From: Variovorax sp. OK212
Lineage (GTDB): Bacteria > Pseudomonadota > Gammaproteobacteria > Burkholderiales > Burkholderiaceae_C
Direction: 5' to 3'
Assembly (NCBI RefSeq): GCF_900112425.1
Contig: NZ_FOLP01000005.1
Location: 248,001 to 312,000 of the forward strand
DNA: 64,000 nt
Position numbers and translations under genes: made by a program
In this document: piece after piece, positions 28,101 to 36,460 of the stretch
Layout: the number at the start of each line of letters is the position of its first letter
How positions within the stretch are numbered: position 1 is the stretch's first letter
The notes under the pieces: model-generated
Databases searched by the model: none
Seen by the model: the letters and a program-made list of their open reading frames with translations, nothing else
Told to the model about the DNA's origin: nothing

Positions 28101-28692
28101 AGCCATCTTCCGTGCTGGAGCCGCCTTTCCACTTGTAGTAAAACGCGTATTTTGCAAATTGATTCGTCGCTTGCCGCGATGAGGAATCTGCACAATTTGA
28201 ATTCGTCGAAAAATCACTCGCGCTATATAGCGGCAATGTGGGTGCGGCGGTGCTCGCCCAGCATTGTTGTGTCAGATCGATGGTGGAATTGCTTCCGCCT
28301 GTTGTCGCGTAGGGATCTATTTTTGCGGAGGTAATTGAGCTCGAACCCATCGACGACGTAGACGTCGTGGCCGCTGCGTCGTATTTGACGCCGGGGAGAT
28401 ATGTGATGGCAGGGTTGTAGTAAAGCTGGTTATAGGTCGGGGAATAGTATGCCCTGCGCGTCTTGCCTGCGTTGTATTCGGCAGTAGCATCCGATCCGGT
28501 AATTGTTCCCCACACCATACTTCCGGAATTGTCGAGTGTGAATAGAATGTTTGGCTTTACTCCACTTTGCACCAACAAGGGAACGTCGGTCAAGTCCGTA
28601 GTGGCGGCAAATGCTGAAAACGGCTGGGCAAGCAGCGATAGCACCATCAAGGAAATGATGCCAGGGGATATTTTTTTGAATGCGGAATTCAT
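25171..28692 (-). CDS. pilY1: Type IV pilus tip/biogenesis factor PilY1
   Basis: Large secreted pilus-associated protein (1173 residues) involved in pilus extension, adhesion and surface sensing. It has a Sec signal peptide (hydrophobic IISLMVLSLLAQPFSAFA), then LFTLDNSGSM, a MIDAS-like DxSxS start of a von Willebrand A-like region. The C-terminal beta-propeller includes the calcium loop region NPGIDDTADYVYGGDLLGNV and repeats such as MVYQGANDGMLHAFDATTG. The gene is last in the minor-pilin operon, 30 bases after pilX. Its codon use is visibly richer in A and T than that of the flanking housekeeping genes. The stop is intact despite the IS relic just beyond. Confidence 0.95.
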   Translation of the reverse strand: MNSAFKKISPGIISLMVLSLLAQPFSAFAATTDLTDVPLLVQSGVKPNILFTLDNSGSMVWGTITGSDATAEYNAGKTRRAYYSPTYNQLYYNPAITYLPGVKYDAAATTSTSSMGSSSITSAKIDPYATTGGSNSTIDLTQQCWASTAAPTLPLYSASDFSTNSNCADSSSRQATNQFAKYAFYYKWKGGSSTEDGSSGQSSDTYYTRTEITSSTATYTKAATRTDCGTGTTCTYAQEIQNFANWFAYYRTRILAAKSSLGLAFSALDAKSRVGFSTINDNNSNENTNATNFVALSDFNSAQKSSWYSKVYSINPSGGTPLVAALDRAGRYFQNGTMPGGQTTTRSTTVPLACTPNYTILSTDGYWNGGGITTAGNQDATVPTLPANVYVDNDTKLPVNDPIAGVPLIAGQNFPAPFYDGNSASNTLADVAMKYWITDLTGSSAGKVAANSMDPATWQHMVTYTIGLGASGTLSSAPTRSASWPKPQADSATAIDDLWHAALNGHGQYFNTKDPAKLQTALASILNDIVNRTGAAASVAVSNPNVKSGDNTAYASSFNSGAWYGDLQAFSIDLTNGLLGSTPLWSAQSLLDSKAFGTRYIGSFDGSAGVPFTVAGLTTKLTRLNSPSTPPGPSDNAAVIAYLRGDRSGEGNGSNSAQPYRTRVHVLGDVVNAEPTYVSAPRAGYTDAGYVTFKGGAAANRTKMVYQGANDGMLHAFDATTGAELWAYVPGSLFDVNLSATNTSTSALVGLTQQSLFQHRFYVDGTPSATDVDLSNTLANQPTPPAASWATVLVGGLAKGGRGYYALNVTDPTVNSNTDVATKVMWEFPNASTAAAVKQSIGYTYGTPINVKTKAAGWVTLVTSGYNNGSTTGGDGSGHLYVLNTATGALIKDLTTAVGTSANPSGLAKVSAFLANPGIDDTADYVYGGDLLGNVWRFDLSDSSTANWNVKLLATLADANGVAQPITSAPELGVVSNKRMVYVGTGQYLGASDIPGTSGANSSATQAQSFYGLLDDKSTNPTITQLRTKLVRQTATAAGSNINVTSNPVDLATKKGWVLDFATSSAGERSYTSPVLFQGVLAFTTNIPSSDQCSPGGSSNLYFLNYSTGGSIPNLSSRFVGNVLASRVQPEGLPNGAIKTLLRTSDGKTKVYDVAVPSATSPTRIMWREVIAN

Positions 28693-28722
28693 TGCGATGC
28701 TCTTGTATAGACGTTTGGTGAA

Positions 28723-29394
28723 TCAACCGAAGGGCAATTCAATGGTCGTTTGAACAACGCTGACCGTATTGCGAGGCCCTTGAACCCGGACCGTTACCCT
28801 GTAGTGAATGGTCGGGCGCGTAGGTGACGGGGGTGTCAATCCGCCAAAGACGTTGGTGGTTTGTGCATGGCTGTTGGTGTCTGTGCCCACCGATCCACCT
28901 CCGGCGGAAAAAGGCTGACCAGCTACGCATTTACTGGTCAACAACGTCAAAGGGTCGGTGGTCGTTGGTGCGGTGGTACAGAGCCTGTCAATCACGTACT
29001 GAACCCTGTACGCTGATTGGTCGCCACAATCCGTGGCTGTCGCACCGCCAGCGTTGTCGTAGCATGGCACGGTCGCCCAGTCGATCGTGGTTGGAACACC
29101 GTTGGCATCCACTGGTTGCATGGTGCGGAAGTACTTGCCCGTCACATCGGCGTCCGCCGTCGCAAGGGCTGGCAGCGCACTGAACGCGCGTTCTGCGCCG
29201 GTGTCGGCCGCACTTGTGGTTGCTTCTTTGAATGCGACGTTGCCCGAGATGACCCCTGCGGTGTCGGTAGAACGCAGCAGTGCGACCGAGGCCAGTGAAA
29301 GCACAAGGAGCGCGATCAGAGCGATGAATACGATCACTCCACGCTGCGACTTGGCGCGCGAGCCTGTGGAGTTGGCAAGAACGGTGTTTTTCAT
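28723..29394 (-). CDS. pilX: Minor pilin PilX
   Basis: A 223-residue minor pilin forming part of the tip complex with PilV, PilW and PilY1. A basic leader (SRAKSQRG) precedes the hydrophobic N-terminus VIVFIALIALLVLSLASVAL. As in other PilX proteins, the Glu5 of canonical pilins is absent. Then come the PilX-type helix (RSTDTAGVISGNVAFKEATT) and a C-terminal globular domain with four cysteines. The start ATG at 29394 overlaps the pilW stop (ATGA), so I rejected the longer frame. Confidence 0.88.
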   Translation of the reverse strand: MKNTVLANSTGSRAKSQRGVIVFIALIALLVLSLASVALLRSTDTAGVISGNVAFKEATTSAADTGAERAFSALPALATADADVTGKYFRTMQPVDANGVPTTIDWATVPCYDNAGGATATDCGDQSAYRVQYVIDRLCTTAPTTTDPLTLLTSKCVAGQPFSAGGGSVGTDTNSHAQTTNVFGGLTPPSPTRPTIHYRVTVRVQGPRNTVSVVQTTIELPFG

Positions 29395-30527
29395 GTCAGG
29401 TTGGCCCAAAGGACATTGCGAAGGGGCACCACGGTCTGGAAGGTTCGATAGCGATAGCAGCGCCAATCAGGGTCGTTGCTCAAGTCAACGGCCGGGCCGC
29501 CAGGCCAACTCACTGGCGCGGCCGTCGTGATGTCGCAAACGGTCGCGCCAGCAGCCAACCGTTCTTTCAACGGGCTGCGCACGACGACGGCGAGGCGGAT
29601 GGCCTTGATGCGTTTGATGTCTGCCACAGAGGGGGCTGCCCAGCCTGCGGTGGCACTGACCCAACTGTTGACTACTTGGCTACCTGCGTCGCTGATGCCG
29701 TATTGCGCCTTGAGGCTGACCACGTTGTTTGCCAGTTGAGCTTGTTCTATTGAACTGAAGTAGTCCTTCGACATCAAGGAGCCGGATATGACGGAATAGG
29801 TGCGTTGAGTCAACGTGCCCAGATCGAAGATGCGCGGATTCGTGCTGTAGGTGCTGGGCCAACCATTTGTCGTCATGTACCCGGCGGGGGGGTTGTAGAC
29901 GGGCTGCGTTGCAGTGCCCGTCGCCGGGTCGTGTGACAAGATGACACTGTCTGGACTTGCCGCATTCACCGCCGTACCTGTGACGCGTGTCAGTACGCAA
30001 TTGCCAATATCGTCTGTCAGCCACACGAAGCCGCCAGTAGATGACAGCGCCACTTTGGTGGTGGGCTGCAGATTGGAGGCGGCCGTCCCCGTCGGGTTAG
30101 CCACGACGTTTTGCAGCAACGCGTTGCGCACGTTGGCGCGCACAGACGAGCCCCACAACACCGTGATTCTGTCGGATGCGCCAGCTGTGCTACCTCCGTC
30201 GATGATCCGCACCGGCGCATTCGGGAAGTTTGGTACCGAACTGCTGGTCGTTCCGTCGCTGATGTAGGTGAAATACGTGGCGCAGGACATGACGTCCGCC
30301 GTTGGCATGCCCCAACCTGCGGCGCGAATGTCGCGTTCAATGGTCGAAAGACTGAAGATGCCGTTTTGCTGCGTGTCTGCGCCTGAGGTTGTTGTTCGCT
30401 TGACGCCCTCATAGGTCGAAATCACTTGGTAAATGATGACCATGACGACCAGCCCAACGGCCATTCCCACCATGATTTCTATGAGTCCGAATCCGCGCTG
30501 ACGCCGAAAATGCTGGAGTGATGACAT
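29391..30527 (-). CDS. pilW: Minor pilin PilW
   Basis: A 378-residue minor pilin of the tip complex. The leader MSSLQHFRRQRG is followed by FGLIEIMVGMAVGLVVMVII, with Glu5 present. Then comes a helix with ADTQQNGIFSLSTIERDIRAAGWG, the typical PilW signature, and a long beta-rich C-terminal domain. The gene begins 4 bases after the pilV stop and ends in a 4-base overlap with pilX. Confidence 0.93.
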   Translation of the reverse strand: MSSLQHFRRQRGFGLIEIMVGMAVGLVVMVIIYQVISTYEGVKRTTTSGADTQQNGIFSLSTIERDIRAAGWGMPTADVMSCATYFTYISDGTTSSSVPNFPNAPVRIIDGGSTAGASDRITVLWGSSVRANVRNALLQNVVANPTGTAASNLQPTTKVALSSTGGFVWLTDDIGNCVLTRVTGTAVNAASPDSVILSHDPATGTATQPVYNPPAGYMTTNGWPSTYSTNPRIFDLGTLTQRTYSVISGSLMSKDYFSSIEQAQLANNVVSLKAQYGISDAGSQVVNSWVSATAGWAAPSVADIKRIKAIRLAVVVRSPLKERLAAGATVCDITTAAPVSWPGGPAVDLSNDPDWRCYRYRTFQTVVPLRNVLWANLT

Positions 30528-30531
30528 GTTT

Positions 30532-31020
30532 TTAGCCCTGGATCTGCGTCGCCAGTGTGAAGTTGTGGGGCGAGTTGTCTTGTGGGCTCTGCCAGCAAAT
30601 CGTGACCGTGACCGTGTTGTTCAGACCCACGACGATTTGTTGCTGGAGGTTGGTTGCGCCGGGCAGAGATCCGAGATTGCTGGCATCGCTCAATCCGCTG
30701 ATCCAACTGGTAACAATAGGATTGGCGGCGGTGTTGGTACCGTTGGCACACACAGTTGTGTTGCCGGCATTCAACGCATAAGTGGGTACGTTAAAGCGAT
30801 CTACCCACATCTGCCCTACGATCTGATTTGCGAACAGGCTTGCTTTGGCGCGATAGTCGGCATCGCGCACCATGCGGATGGCGTTTGCCTGAACCCCTAC
30901 GATACCGAGGATCGCAAAGGAGAAGATCGCAATGGCTACCAATGCTTCGATCAGCATGACGCCACGTTGCGGTCTTTGCGGCCTCGTGCGTACAGTTCTG
31001 GTAGATAGCGCTCGCTTCAT
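30532..31020 (-). CDS. pilV: Minor pilin PilV
   Basis: A 162-residue minor pilin. A long basic leader (MKRALSTRTVRTRPQRPQRG) precedes VMLIEALVAIAIFSFAILGI with Glu5; the typical PilV core GVQANAIRMVRDADYRAKAS follows. The C-terminal domain has a likely disulfide pair (TTVCANG and ITICWQS). ATG 31020 overlaps the fimT stop by four bases; a frame extending 107 codons upstream is only read-through of fimT. Confidence 0.92.
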   Translation of the reverse strand: MKRALSTRTVRTRPQRPQRGVMLIEALVAIAIFSFAILGIVGVQANAIRMVRDADYRAKASLFANQIVGQMWVDRFNVPTYALNAGNTTVCANGTNTAANPIVTSWISGLSDASNLGSLPGATNLQQQIVVGLNNTVTVTICWQSPQDNSPHNFTLATQIQG

Positions 31021-31601
31021 GAACAGCCTTGAGGGTTGGTTGCCAACGACAACGCGGGATCGCAAAGCCTGACGTCGCCGCCAGGCGCAAGAAGAATCGC
31101 CAGTGCCCTTGCCCCAGCGGCTCCCGTGACATCGATACGGCGCACAGCGCTCGCCCCGTTCAATCGGCCCATCCCTGTGAACATGATGTCTGCAGGCATT
31201 CCTGCACCAGCCGCAGCTGCGGTGCCTGTGGAGTTGGCTACGCCGATGCGAGCATTTGAAGAACCGGAATTCTCTCGACGGGTCTGAATTGCTTGATTGA
31301 AATTGGTGGGTGTCGCCGACAATGCCGACGAAATAGACCAATCCGTGCCACCCGTGGTGGACACACTGTTGGAGGTGTTGGGAAAGTGAAATTGAATGTT
31401 TGAATTTCGGCGGATGGCTTCCGCGCGAGCAAGCTGGAGCCCATTTACAACGGATTCAGCCACCGTACGAATCTGCGCATTTCTGATGAAGTCCGTGTAG
31501 CTCGGATACGCAAAGGTAAATAGCAACGCAAACAGCGCAACTGCAACCATTAATTCCACCAGCGTGAAGCCTTTGAAGTGCTTGCGCATGACCGGACTCA
31601 T
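31017..31601 (-). CDS. fimT: GspH/FimT-family minor pilin
   Basis: A 194-residue minor pseudopilin (FimT/FimU/GspH family), which primes pilus assembly; some FimT proteins bind DNA for natural transformation. The leader is MSPVMRKHFKG, then FTLVELMVAVALFALLFTFA with Glu5, and the family segment RTVAESVVNGLQLARAEAIR. The C-terminal end has a disulfide-like pair in VRLCDPAL and NPQGCS. ATG 31601 overlaps the pilE stop (ATGA). Whether it is FimT or FimU in function cannot be told by eye. Confidence 0.9.
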   Translation of the reverse strand: MSPVMRKHFKGFTLVELMVAVALFALLFTFAYPSYTDFIRNAQIRTVAESVVNGLQLARAEAIRRNSNIQFHFPNTSNSVSTTGGTDWSISSALSATPTNFNQAIQTRRENSGSSNARIGVANSTGTAAAAGAGMPADIMFTGMGRLNGASAVRRIDVTGAAGARALAILLAPGGDVRLCDPALSLATNPQGCS

Positions 31602-32053
31602 GGCTTGCGAAGAACCCAGGAGGACTGAGTGCCAGTAAATTTCCAGGCGCAGCTGGCGCAAGTGGTTTGCTGCGTGTTCTGTTGGTCGACGGTGTAAGTA
31701 AGACCCGCTACCAAGCCGCCATTCACTGGACTCGCGGTGGCTGTGTAGGCTTGCCCAGTGGTCGTACAGGAATACTGAAAATACTTGCCAACTGGATTTG
31801 CAACCCCGCACGGACTGCCAGAGCCGTAGTTGCGGTGGTCTTGGTAGTACTGTTCAAGCTGCGCCCGAAAATCGGAGAGGGTTCGTGGAGCTTCTTGAAC
31901 TTGGCCGCGGCGCAAGTAATCCGAATAGCTCGGGTACGCAATCGAAGCCAGGATGGCTACGACAGCTACCGTGACCATGAGTTCGATCAGGGTGAAGCCT
32001 CGCGAAGCTCTTGGAGCTCGACCGATTCGGGTTGGCATGGGCTGCTGTTTCAT
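31598..32053 (-). CDS. pilE: Minor pilin PilE-like
   Basis: A 151-residue pilin-like protein. The leader MKQQPMPTRIGRAPRASRG is followed by FTLIELMVTVAVVAILASIA with Glu5, then YPSYSDYLRRGQVQEAPRTL, the ComP/PilE-type helix. The C-terminal domain contains paired cysteines (SPCGVAN, YSCTTTG, TCASCAW). AAAGG lies about 9 bases upstream of ATG 32053. It is the first gene of the operon; in many genomes pilE instead stands last, after pilY1. The 156-base gap to the divergent glycosyltransferase gene must contain the operon promoter. Confidence 0.92.
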   Translation of the reverse strand: MKQQPMPTRIGRAPRASRGFTLIELMVTVAVVAILASIAYPSYSDYLRRGQVQEAPRTLSDFRAQLEQYYQDHRNYGSGSPCGVANPVGKYFQYSCTTTGQAYTATASPVNGGLVAGLTYTVDQQNTQQTTCASCAWKFTGTQSSWVLRKP

Positions 32054-32209
32054 CGAAAGACACCTTTCGGCCTCACTGGCCTTGACGCTCAATCTGAGCG
32101 ACAGTTACAAACGTGGTTTAAGAATGTCTCCAATTGTGTTTTGGCGCAAACCCGCCTGTCTGCCCGAAGTGACCACTCATCGGGCTGGAGTGATCGGCAC
32201 AATGCTCGA

Positions 32210-33913
32210 ATGACGCCCCGTGCCATGTCTCTTGAGGCGCCTGCTTCCGCCTCAACGGCCACGAACGTGGCGCGTGCAAGTCTCGTCACCTTGCCTTTTC
32301 TCTGTCCGCTGGTGAGTGGCCCATCCGTGAATGTCTGGCAGTTGCTTTGCTCATGGGCTTGCGTTGCGCTCCTGCTGTTGTTGAGTGACGCCGGCGGCAA
32401 CACACTCGGCCGCTGCGTGCTTTTCTGGCTCATGCTCTGCGCTGGTTGCATCGCGGTGTTCCATGGTGACTTTTCGGGATACTGGGTTCCTGCCTGCATC
32501 GCGTTGGCGACGGGCGTATTGGCGGCGCTAGTGGGTGCTCGCATGGCGAGCACGGCCGTCCTTGCTGGGGGGATCCTGGCCGCAGGCCTCCTCAGCGCCA
32601 TCCTCGGCCTGCTCCAGTACTACGGCCTCGCCGAGCCCCTTGTTCCCTGGACCACTTCCCCTGCCCTTGGTCAGGCCTACGGCAACCTTCGTCAGCGCAA
32701 CCAGTTCGCCACGCTTATCAGCATGGCTCTGATGGCGGCACTTGGGCTATACGCCACGCACGCATCGGCGCGCGCAAGGCGTGGATTGTTGGCATCGGCG
32801 GTGCTGCTCCTGATTGCCGCCGCTGCGTCTACATCCCGTACGGGGTTGTTGCAACTGCTGTCCATCGTCGGCGTGGCAAGCTTCATTGCCAGGCGCGAGC
32901 GCCGCGGCTGGCGCGTCGAGGCCGATTCACAGATGCAGATACGCTTGCCCCCGCCGCTTCTCCTGTTGTCGACTATTCCGCTCTACTTCGTCATCGCTTG
33001 GGCATTACCGCAATGGGCTGGTGGCGGCAGCGGCGGTGTCGAAAGCATGCTCGAGCGCCTGCACACCGGCGCCCCCGACGACCACAGCCGCCTGACCTTG
33101 TGGCACAACGTGCTTGAGCTGATCGTTCAGCGCCCTTGGACCGGTTGGGGCTGGGGCGAACTCAGCTTCGCGCACTACAGCACCCACTACACTGGCGTCC
33201 GGTTCGTCGAGATCCTGGACAACGCACACAACCTTCCTTTGCACCTGGCCGTGGAGCTGGGCATTCCCGCTGCCGTGCTGATTTGCGGCGGCTTTTTCTG
33301 GATGGTGATCCTCGCGAAACCCTGGCGTGAGCGTGATCCCATGCGTCTGATGGCGTGGGGCATGCTGGGTGCGATCGTGCTGCACAGCCTGCTCGAGTAC
33401 CCGCTCTGGCATGGGCCGTTCCAACTCGTCTTCGGCCTCTGTATGGGCATCCTGTGGCCGGCGGCGGGGCGCGGCTCCGCAACTTGGCCAAAGCCGTCGA
33501 CACTTGCAGCCGCTGCGTTGTTGTTGGCCGTCAGCTTCGCCAGTTGGGACTACATCCGCGTCAGCCAGATCTACCTCCCGCCCGACGAGCGCCTTCCGGC
33601 CTACGAGGAAGACACGCTCGCCAAGATGCGAGGTACGTGGCTGTTCGCGCGCCAGGCGGAGTTTGCGGAACTGACGCTGACCACCGTCACGCCCGCCAAC
33701 GCGGCCGAGGTGCATGCACTCGCGCAGCGCGTGATTCATTTCTCGCCGGAGCCGCGCGTCATCGTCAAGCTGATCGAAAGCGCCGAGCTGCTCGGGCTGG
33801 AGGACGAAGCCAGGTTTCAGGCGGAGCGTTTCAGCGACGCTTTTCCGAAGGAATTCGCGCATTGGCTGAAAGACGCGCAGCCGAGCGGCGCCGCCACAGC
33901 ATCGCCGCAATGA
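32210..33913 (+). CDS. PglL/Wzy-type O-oligosaccharyltransferase or O-antigen ligase
   Basis: A 567-residue inner-membrane protein with about ten to twelve hydrophobic helices and a large periplasmic loop. Family-typical stretches are YGNLRQRNQFATLISMALMA (N-terminal PglL region), TSRTGLLQLLSIVG, and the loop with WTGWGWGELSFAHY and DNAHNLPLHLAVELGIPAAV, where the His is expected to be catalytic. The C-terminal periplasmic tail matches the Wzy_C_2 type of pilin glycosyltransferases. Divergence from the minor-pilin operon suggests it glycosylates pilins. The start is not secure (ATG 32210 or 32225); neither has a clear ribosome site. It is convergent with moaC. Confidence 0.87.
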   Translation: MTPRAMSLEAPASASTATNVARASLVTLPFLCPLVSGPSVNVWQLLCSWACVALLLLLSDAGGNTLGRCVLFWLMLCAGCIAVFHGDFSGYWVPACIALATGVLAALVGARMASTAVLAGGILAAGLLSAILGLLQYYGLAEPLVPWTTSPALGQAYGNLRQRNQFATLISMALMAALGLYATHASARARRGLLASAVLLLIAAAASTSRTGLLQLLSIVGVASFIARRERRGWRVEADSQMQIRLPPPLLLLSTIPLYFVIAWALPQWAGGGSGGVESMLERLHTGAPDDHSRLTLWHNVLELIVQRPWTGWGWGELSFAHYSTHYTGVRFVEILDNAHNLPLHLAVELGIPAAVLICGGFFWMVILAKPWRERDPMRLMAWGMLGAIVLHSLLEYPLWHGPFQLVFGLCMGILWPAAGRGSATWPKPSTLAAAALLLAVSFASWDYIRVSQIYLPPDERLPAYEEDTLAKMRGTWLFARQAEFAELTLTTVTPANAAEVHALAQRVIHFSPEPRVIVKLIESAELLGLEDEARFQAERFSDAFPKEFAHWLKDAQPSGAATASPQ

Positions 33914-33949
33914 CCGTGTGCGGCCGCGGCGTGCGCAGCCGGGGGCCGT

Positions 33950-34441
33950 TCAGTCGGGGCGTCCCACAGCCCAGCTTCCCGACTTCCCCCCATGCTTCTC
34001 CACCACATGCACATCCGTGATCCGCATCCCCCGGTCCACTGCCTTGCACATGTCATAGATCGTCAGCAGCGCCACCTGCACCGCGGTCAGCGCTTCCATC
34101 TCCACCCCCGTCGGCCCGACGGTCTCGACCGTTGCCGTGCAAGCCACCTGCGGCGTACCACCGGCATCGGCCAAGGCAAATGCAACAGCCACCCGCGTCA
34201 GCGCCAGCGGATGGCACAGCGGAATCAGGTCGCTCGTCTTCTTCGCCGCCTGGATCCCCGCGATGCGCGCGATGCCGAGCACATCGCCTTTCTTCGCCGT
34301 CCCCGATTCGATCAGCGCCAGCGTGGCCGCCTGCATCTCGATGCGTCCCGTGGCGACAGCCACGCGGTGGGTGGCGGGCTTGCCGGCGACGTCGACCATG
34401 TGGGCCTGGCCCTGGGCGTCGAAATGGGTGAGTGTGCTCAT
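33950..34441 (-). CDS. moaC: Cyclic pyranopterin monophosphate synthase MoaC
   Basis: Converts the MoaA product to cyclic pyranopterin monophosphate in molybdenum cofactor synthesis. The 163-residue length is normal. Family motifs are all visible: HMVDVAGKPATHRVAVA, AKKTSDLIPLCHPL, TVETVGPTGVEMEALTAV, and the active-site region YDMCKAVDRGM. The neighbours are unrelated, so the gene stands apart from other moa genes. It is divergent from the BepA-like protease gene, with 55 bases between. Confidence 0.98.
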   Translation of the reverse strand: MSTLTHFDAQGQAHMVDVAGKPATHRVAVATGRIEMQAATLALIESGTAKKGDVLGIARIAGIQAAKKTSDLIPLCHPLALTRVAVAFALADAGGTPQVACTATVETVGPTGVEMEALTAVQVALLTIYDMCKAVDRGMRITDVHVVEKHGGKSGSWAVGRPD

Positions 34442-34496
34442 GGGTGAACGATCGGGTGTGAAGAGGCATCATACGAGCCCGAGCCACTGACGAGGA

Positions 34497-36059
34497 ATGC
34501 CGCGCTTGACTCCACAACGCCCCCGAAAAAGCCAGCTGACGCCCACCCTTCGTTCGCTGTACGCTACTTTTTTGATAGCTTCGCAGCTCCTGTTGCCAAC
34601 GCCCGCGCTGGCGCAGATGCAGGTGCTCCCCGGCATGGGCGACGGCGGCGAGATGACGGCCAGTGCGGAACGCCATCTCGGTGACCAGATCGCCCGCGAG
34701 CTGTACCGCGACACGGACTACATCGACGACCCGGTGATCGCCGCCTATGTGCAGGAGATCTGGCAGCGCCTGCTGGCGGCGGCGCGCACCCGCGGCGAAC
34801 TCACGCCCGAGCTCGACGAACGCTTCGCCTGGACGATCCTGCTGGGCCGCGACCGCAACATCAACGCCTTCGCGCTGCCTGGCGGCTACCTGGGGCTGAA
34901 CCTCGGCCTGGTGGCCGCGGTGGGCAGCCGCGACGAGCTGGCGACGGTGCTCGGGCACGAGCTGTCGCACGTCACGCAGCGCCACATCGCGCGCATCATG
35001 GACAAGCAGGGCAAGCAGATGCCGCTGATGATCGCGGGCCTGATCCTCGGGATGATCGCCGCTGGCAAGAGCCGCAGCGGCGACGCCGGCCAGGCGGTGA
35101 TCATGGGCAGCCAGGCGCTCTTCGCGCAGAACCAGCTGAACTTCTCGCGCGACATGGAGCGCGAGGCCGACCGCATCGGCTTCGGCGTGATGACGCAGGC
35201 CGGCTTCGCCCCGCAGGGCGCGGCCGCGATGTTCGAGAAGCTGCAGTACGCCTCGCGCCTGAACGACAACGGCTCCTTCCCCTACCTGCGCAGCCACCCG
35301 CTGACCACCGAGCGCATCTCCGACATGCAGGGCCGCTTCCAGTTCCGCATGGACACCACGCCGCCGCTGCCGCTGGCGATGGACCACGCCATGATCGCCT
35401 CGCGCGCCCGCGTGCTGACGCGGCCCGGCGTCGACGTGCTGCGGGTGTGGGTCGATGCGGCCTCCAGCGGCGAGTTCGCCAAGAGCACGCCCGCCCAGCA
35501 GGCCGGCACGCTCTACGCGGCGGCGCTGTCGGCCAGGGAGATGCGCGACTACAAGACGGCGCGCGCGATGGTCGAGCGCCTGCTTGCGCGCACGGCGGAG
35601 AACCCGGCCGCGGCGAAGCAGGCGCGCTGGCTCGGCGCGGAGATCGAACTCGCCGCGGGCGCCGCGCCCAAGGCGGCCGCGCTGCTCGACGCCAAGTCGA
35701 AAGAGCGCCCCGAGATGCTGCTGTCCGCCGAAGCCGCCACGGCCATGCGCCAACCGGCGCCGATGATCCCGGTGCTGCGCGATTGGGTGGCCGCGAATCC
35801 GCGCGACGCGACGGTGTGGCACGCGCTGGGCAACCTGTACGGCGCCGAGAACGACACGCTGCGCGCGGTGCGTGCCGATGCCGAGGCGAACGTCGCGATC
35901 CTCGACTACCCCGCCGCGCGCGACCGCTTCAAGGCCGCGCAGGAAATCATCCGGCAGTCGAAGGTGGTCGATCACTACGAGGCGTCGATCGTCGACACCC
36001 GCGCGCGCGCCGTGGAAGTGCTGGTGAAGGAGCAGGCGGCGGAGCCGCCGCTGAAGTAG
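34497..36059 (+). CDS. M48-family metalloprotease, BepA/YfgC-like
   Basis: Periplasmic chaperone-protease for outer-membrane proteins such as LptD and BamA. The 520-residue protein has a signal peptide ending near PALAQ (residue 40), then the M48 zinc site HELSH at about 154-158 and the third ligand in DMEREADRIGFGVM. The C-terminal half is helical and TPR-like (repeated AxxYxAAL and NLYGAENDTLRA stretches), as in BepA. LPGGYLGLNLGL before the zinc site also fits. GAGGA directly abuts the ATG, which is unusually close, so a slightly later start cannot be excluded. Confidence 0.93.
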   Translation: MPRLTPQRPRKSQLTPTLRSLYATFLIASQLLLPTPALAQMQVLPGMGDGGEMTASAERHLGDQIARELYRDTDYIDDPVIAAYVQEIWQRLLAAARTRGELTPELDERFAWTILLGRDRNINAFALPGGYLGLNLGLVAAVGSRDELATVLGHELSHVTQRHIARIMDKQGKQMPLMIAGLILGMIAAGKSRSGDAGQAVIMGSQALFAQNQLNFSRDMEREADRIGFGVMTQAGFAPQGAAAMFEKLQYASRLNDNGSFPYLRSHPLTTERISDMQGRFQFRMDTTPPLPLAMDHAMIASRARVLTRPGVDVLRVWVDAASSGEFAKSTPAQQAGTLYAAALSAREMRDYKTARAMVERLLARTAENPAAAKQARWLGAEIELAAGAAPKAAALLDAKSKERPEMLLSAEAATAMRQPAPMIPVLRDWVAANPRDATVWHALGNLYGAENDTLRAVRADAEANVAILDYPAARDRFKAAQEIIRQSKVVDHYEASIVDTRARAVEVLVKEQAAEPPLK

Positions 36060-36074
36060 CCGCCGGGCGCGCGC

Positions 36075-36428
36075 TCAGCGCTTGGACAGCAGTCCGCCCA
36101 GCGCGGACTCGATCACCAGTCCCAGCAGCGAGTACAGCAGCGAGCCGAGCAGCGCGGCCATGAAGCCGTTGACGTGGAAGCCGCCGAGCAGGCCCGACGC
36201 GGCCCAGAACAGCAGTGCGTTGATCACGAACAGGAACAGCCCGAGCGTGACGATGGTGACGGGCAGCGTCAGCACCACCAGCACCGGCCGCACGATCATG
36301 TTGAGCAGGCCGATGACCGCGGCCGCGATCAGCGCGGAGCCGAAGCTGTTGACCTGGACGCCGCTGTAGAGATAGGCCACCGCCAGCAGCGCGACGGCGC
36401 TGAGCAGCCATTTGAGGATGATGCGCAT
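36075..36428 (-). CDS. Small membrane protein of the phage-holin-4-2 (YvlD-like) family
   Basis: A 117-residue protein with four hydrophobic segments, starting MRIILKWLLSAVALLAVAYL and containing the family core AAAVIGLLNMIVRPVLVVLTLPVTIVTLGLFLFVINALLFW (seen as NMIVRPVLVVLTLPVTI). The family name comes from distant similarity to holins; most members are ordinary chromosomal membrane proteins of unknown role, and nothing phage-like surrounds this one. I chose the ATG at 36428. It is convergent with the protease gene. Confidence 0.85.
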   Translation of the reverse strand: MRIILKWLLSAVALLAVAYLYSGVQVNSFGSALIAAAVIGLLNMIVRPVLVVLTLPVTIVTLGLFLFVINALLFWAASGLLGGFHVNGFMAALLGSLLYSLLGLVIESALGGLLSKR

Positions 36429-36460
36429 GCGGCTCAGGATACCGCAGGGCTCCCAAAACA

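Noticed and set aside
36075..36428. Prophage, because of a holin-family protein
   Set aside because: The family is mostly chromosomal membrane proteins and no other phage gene is nearby.
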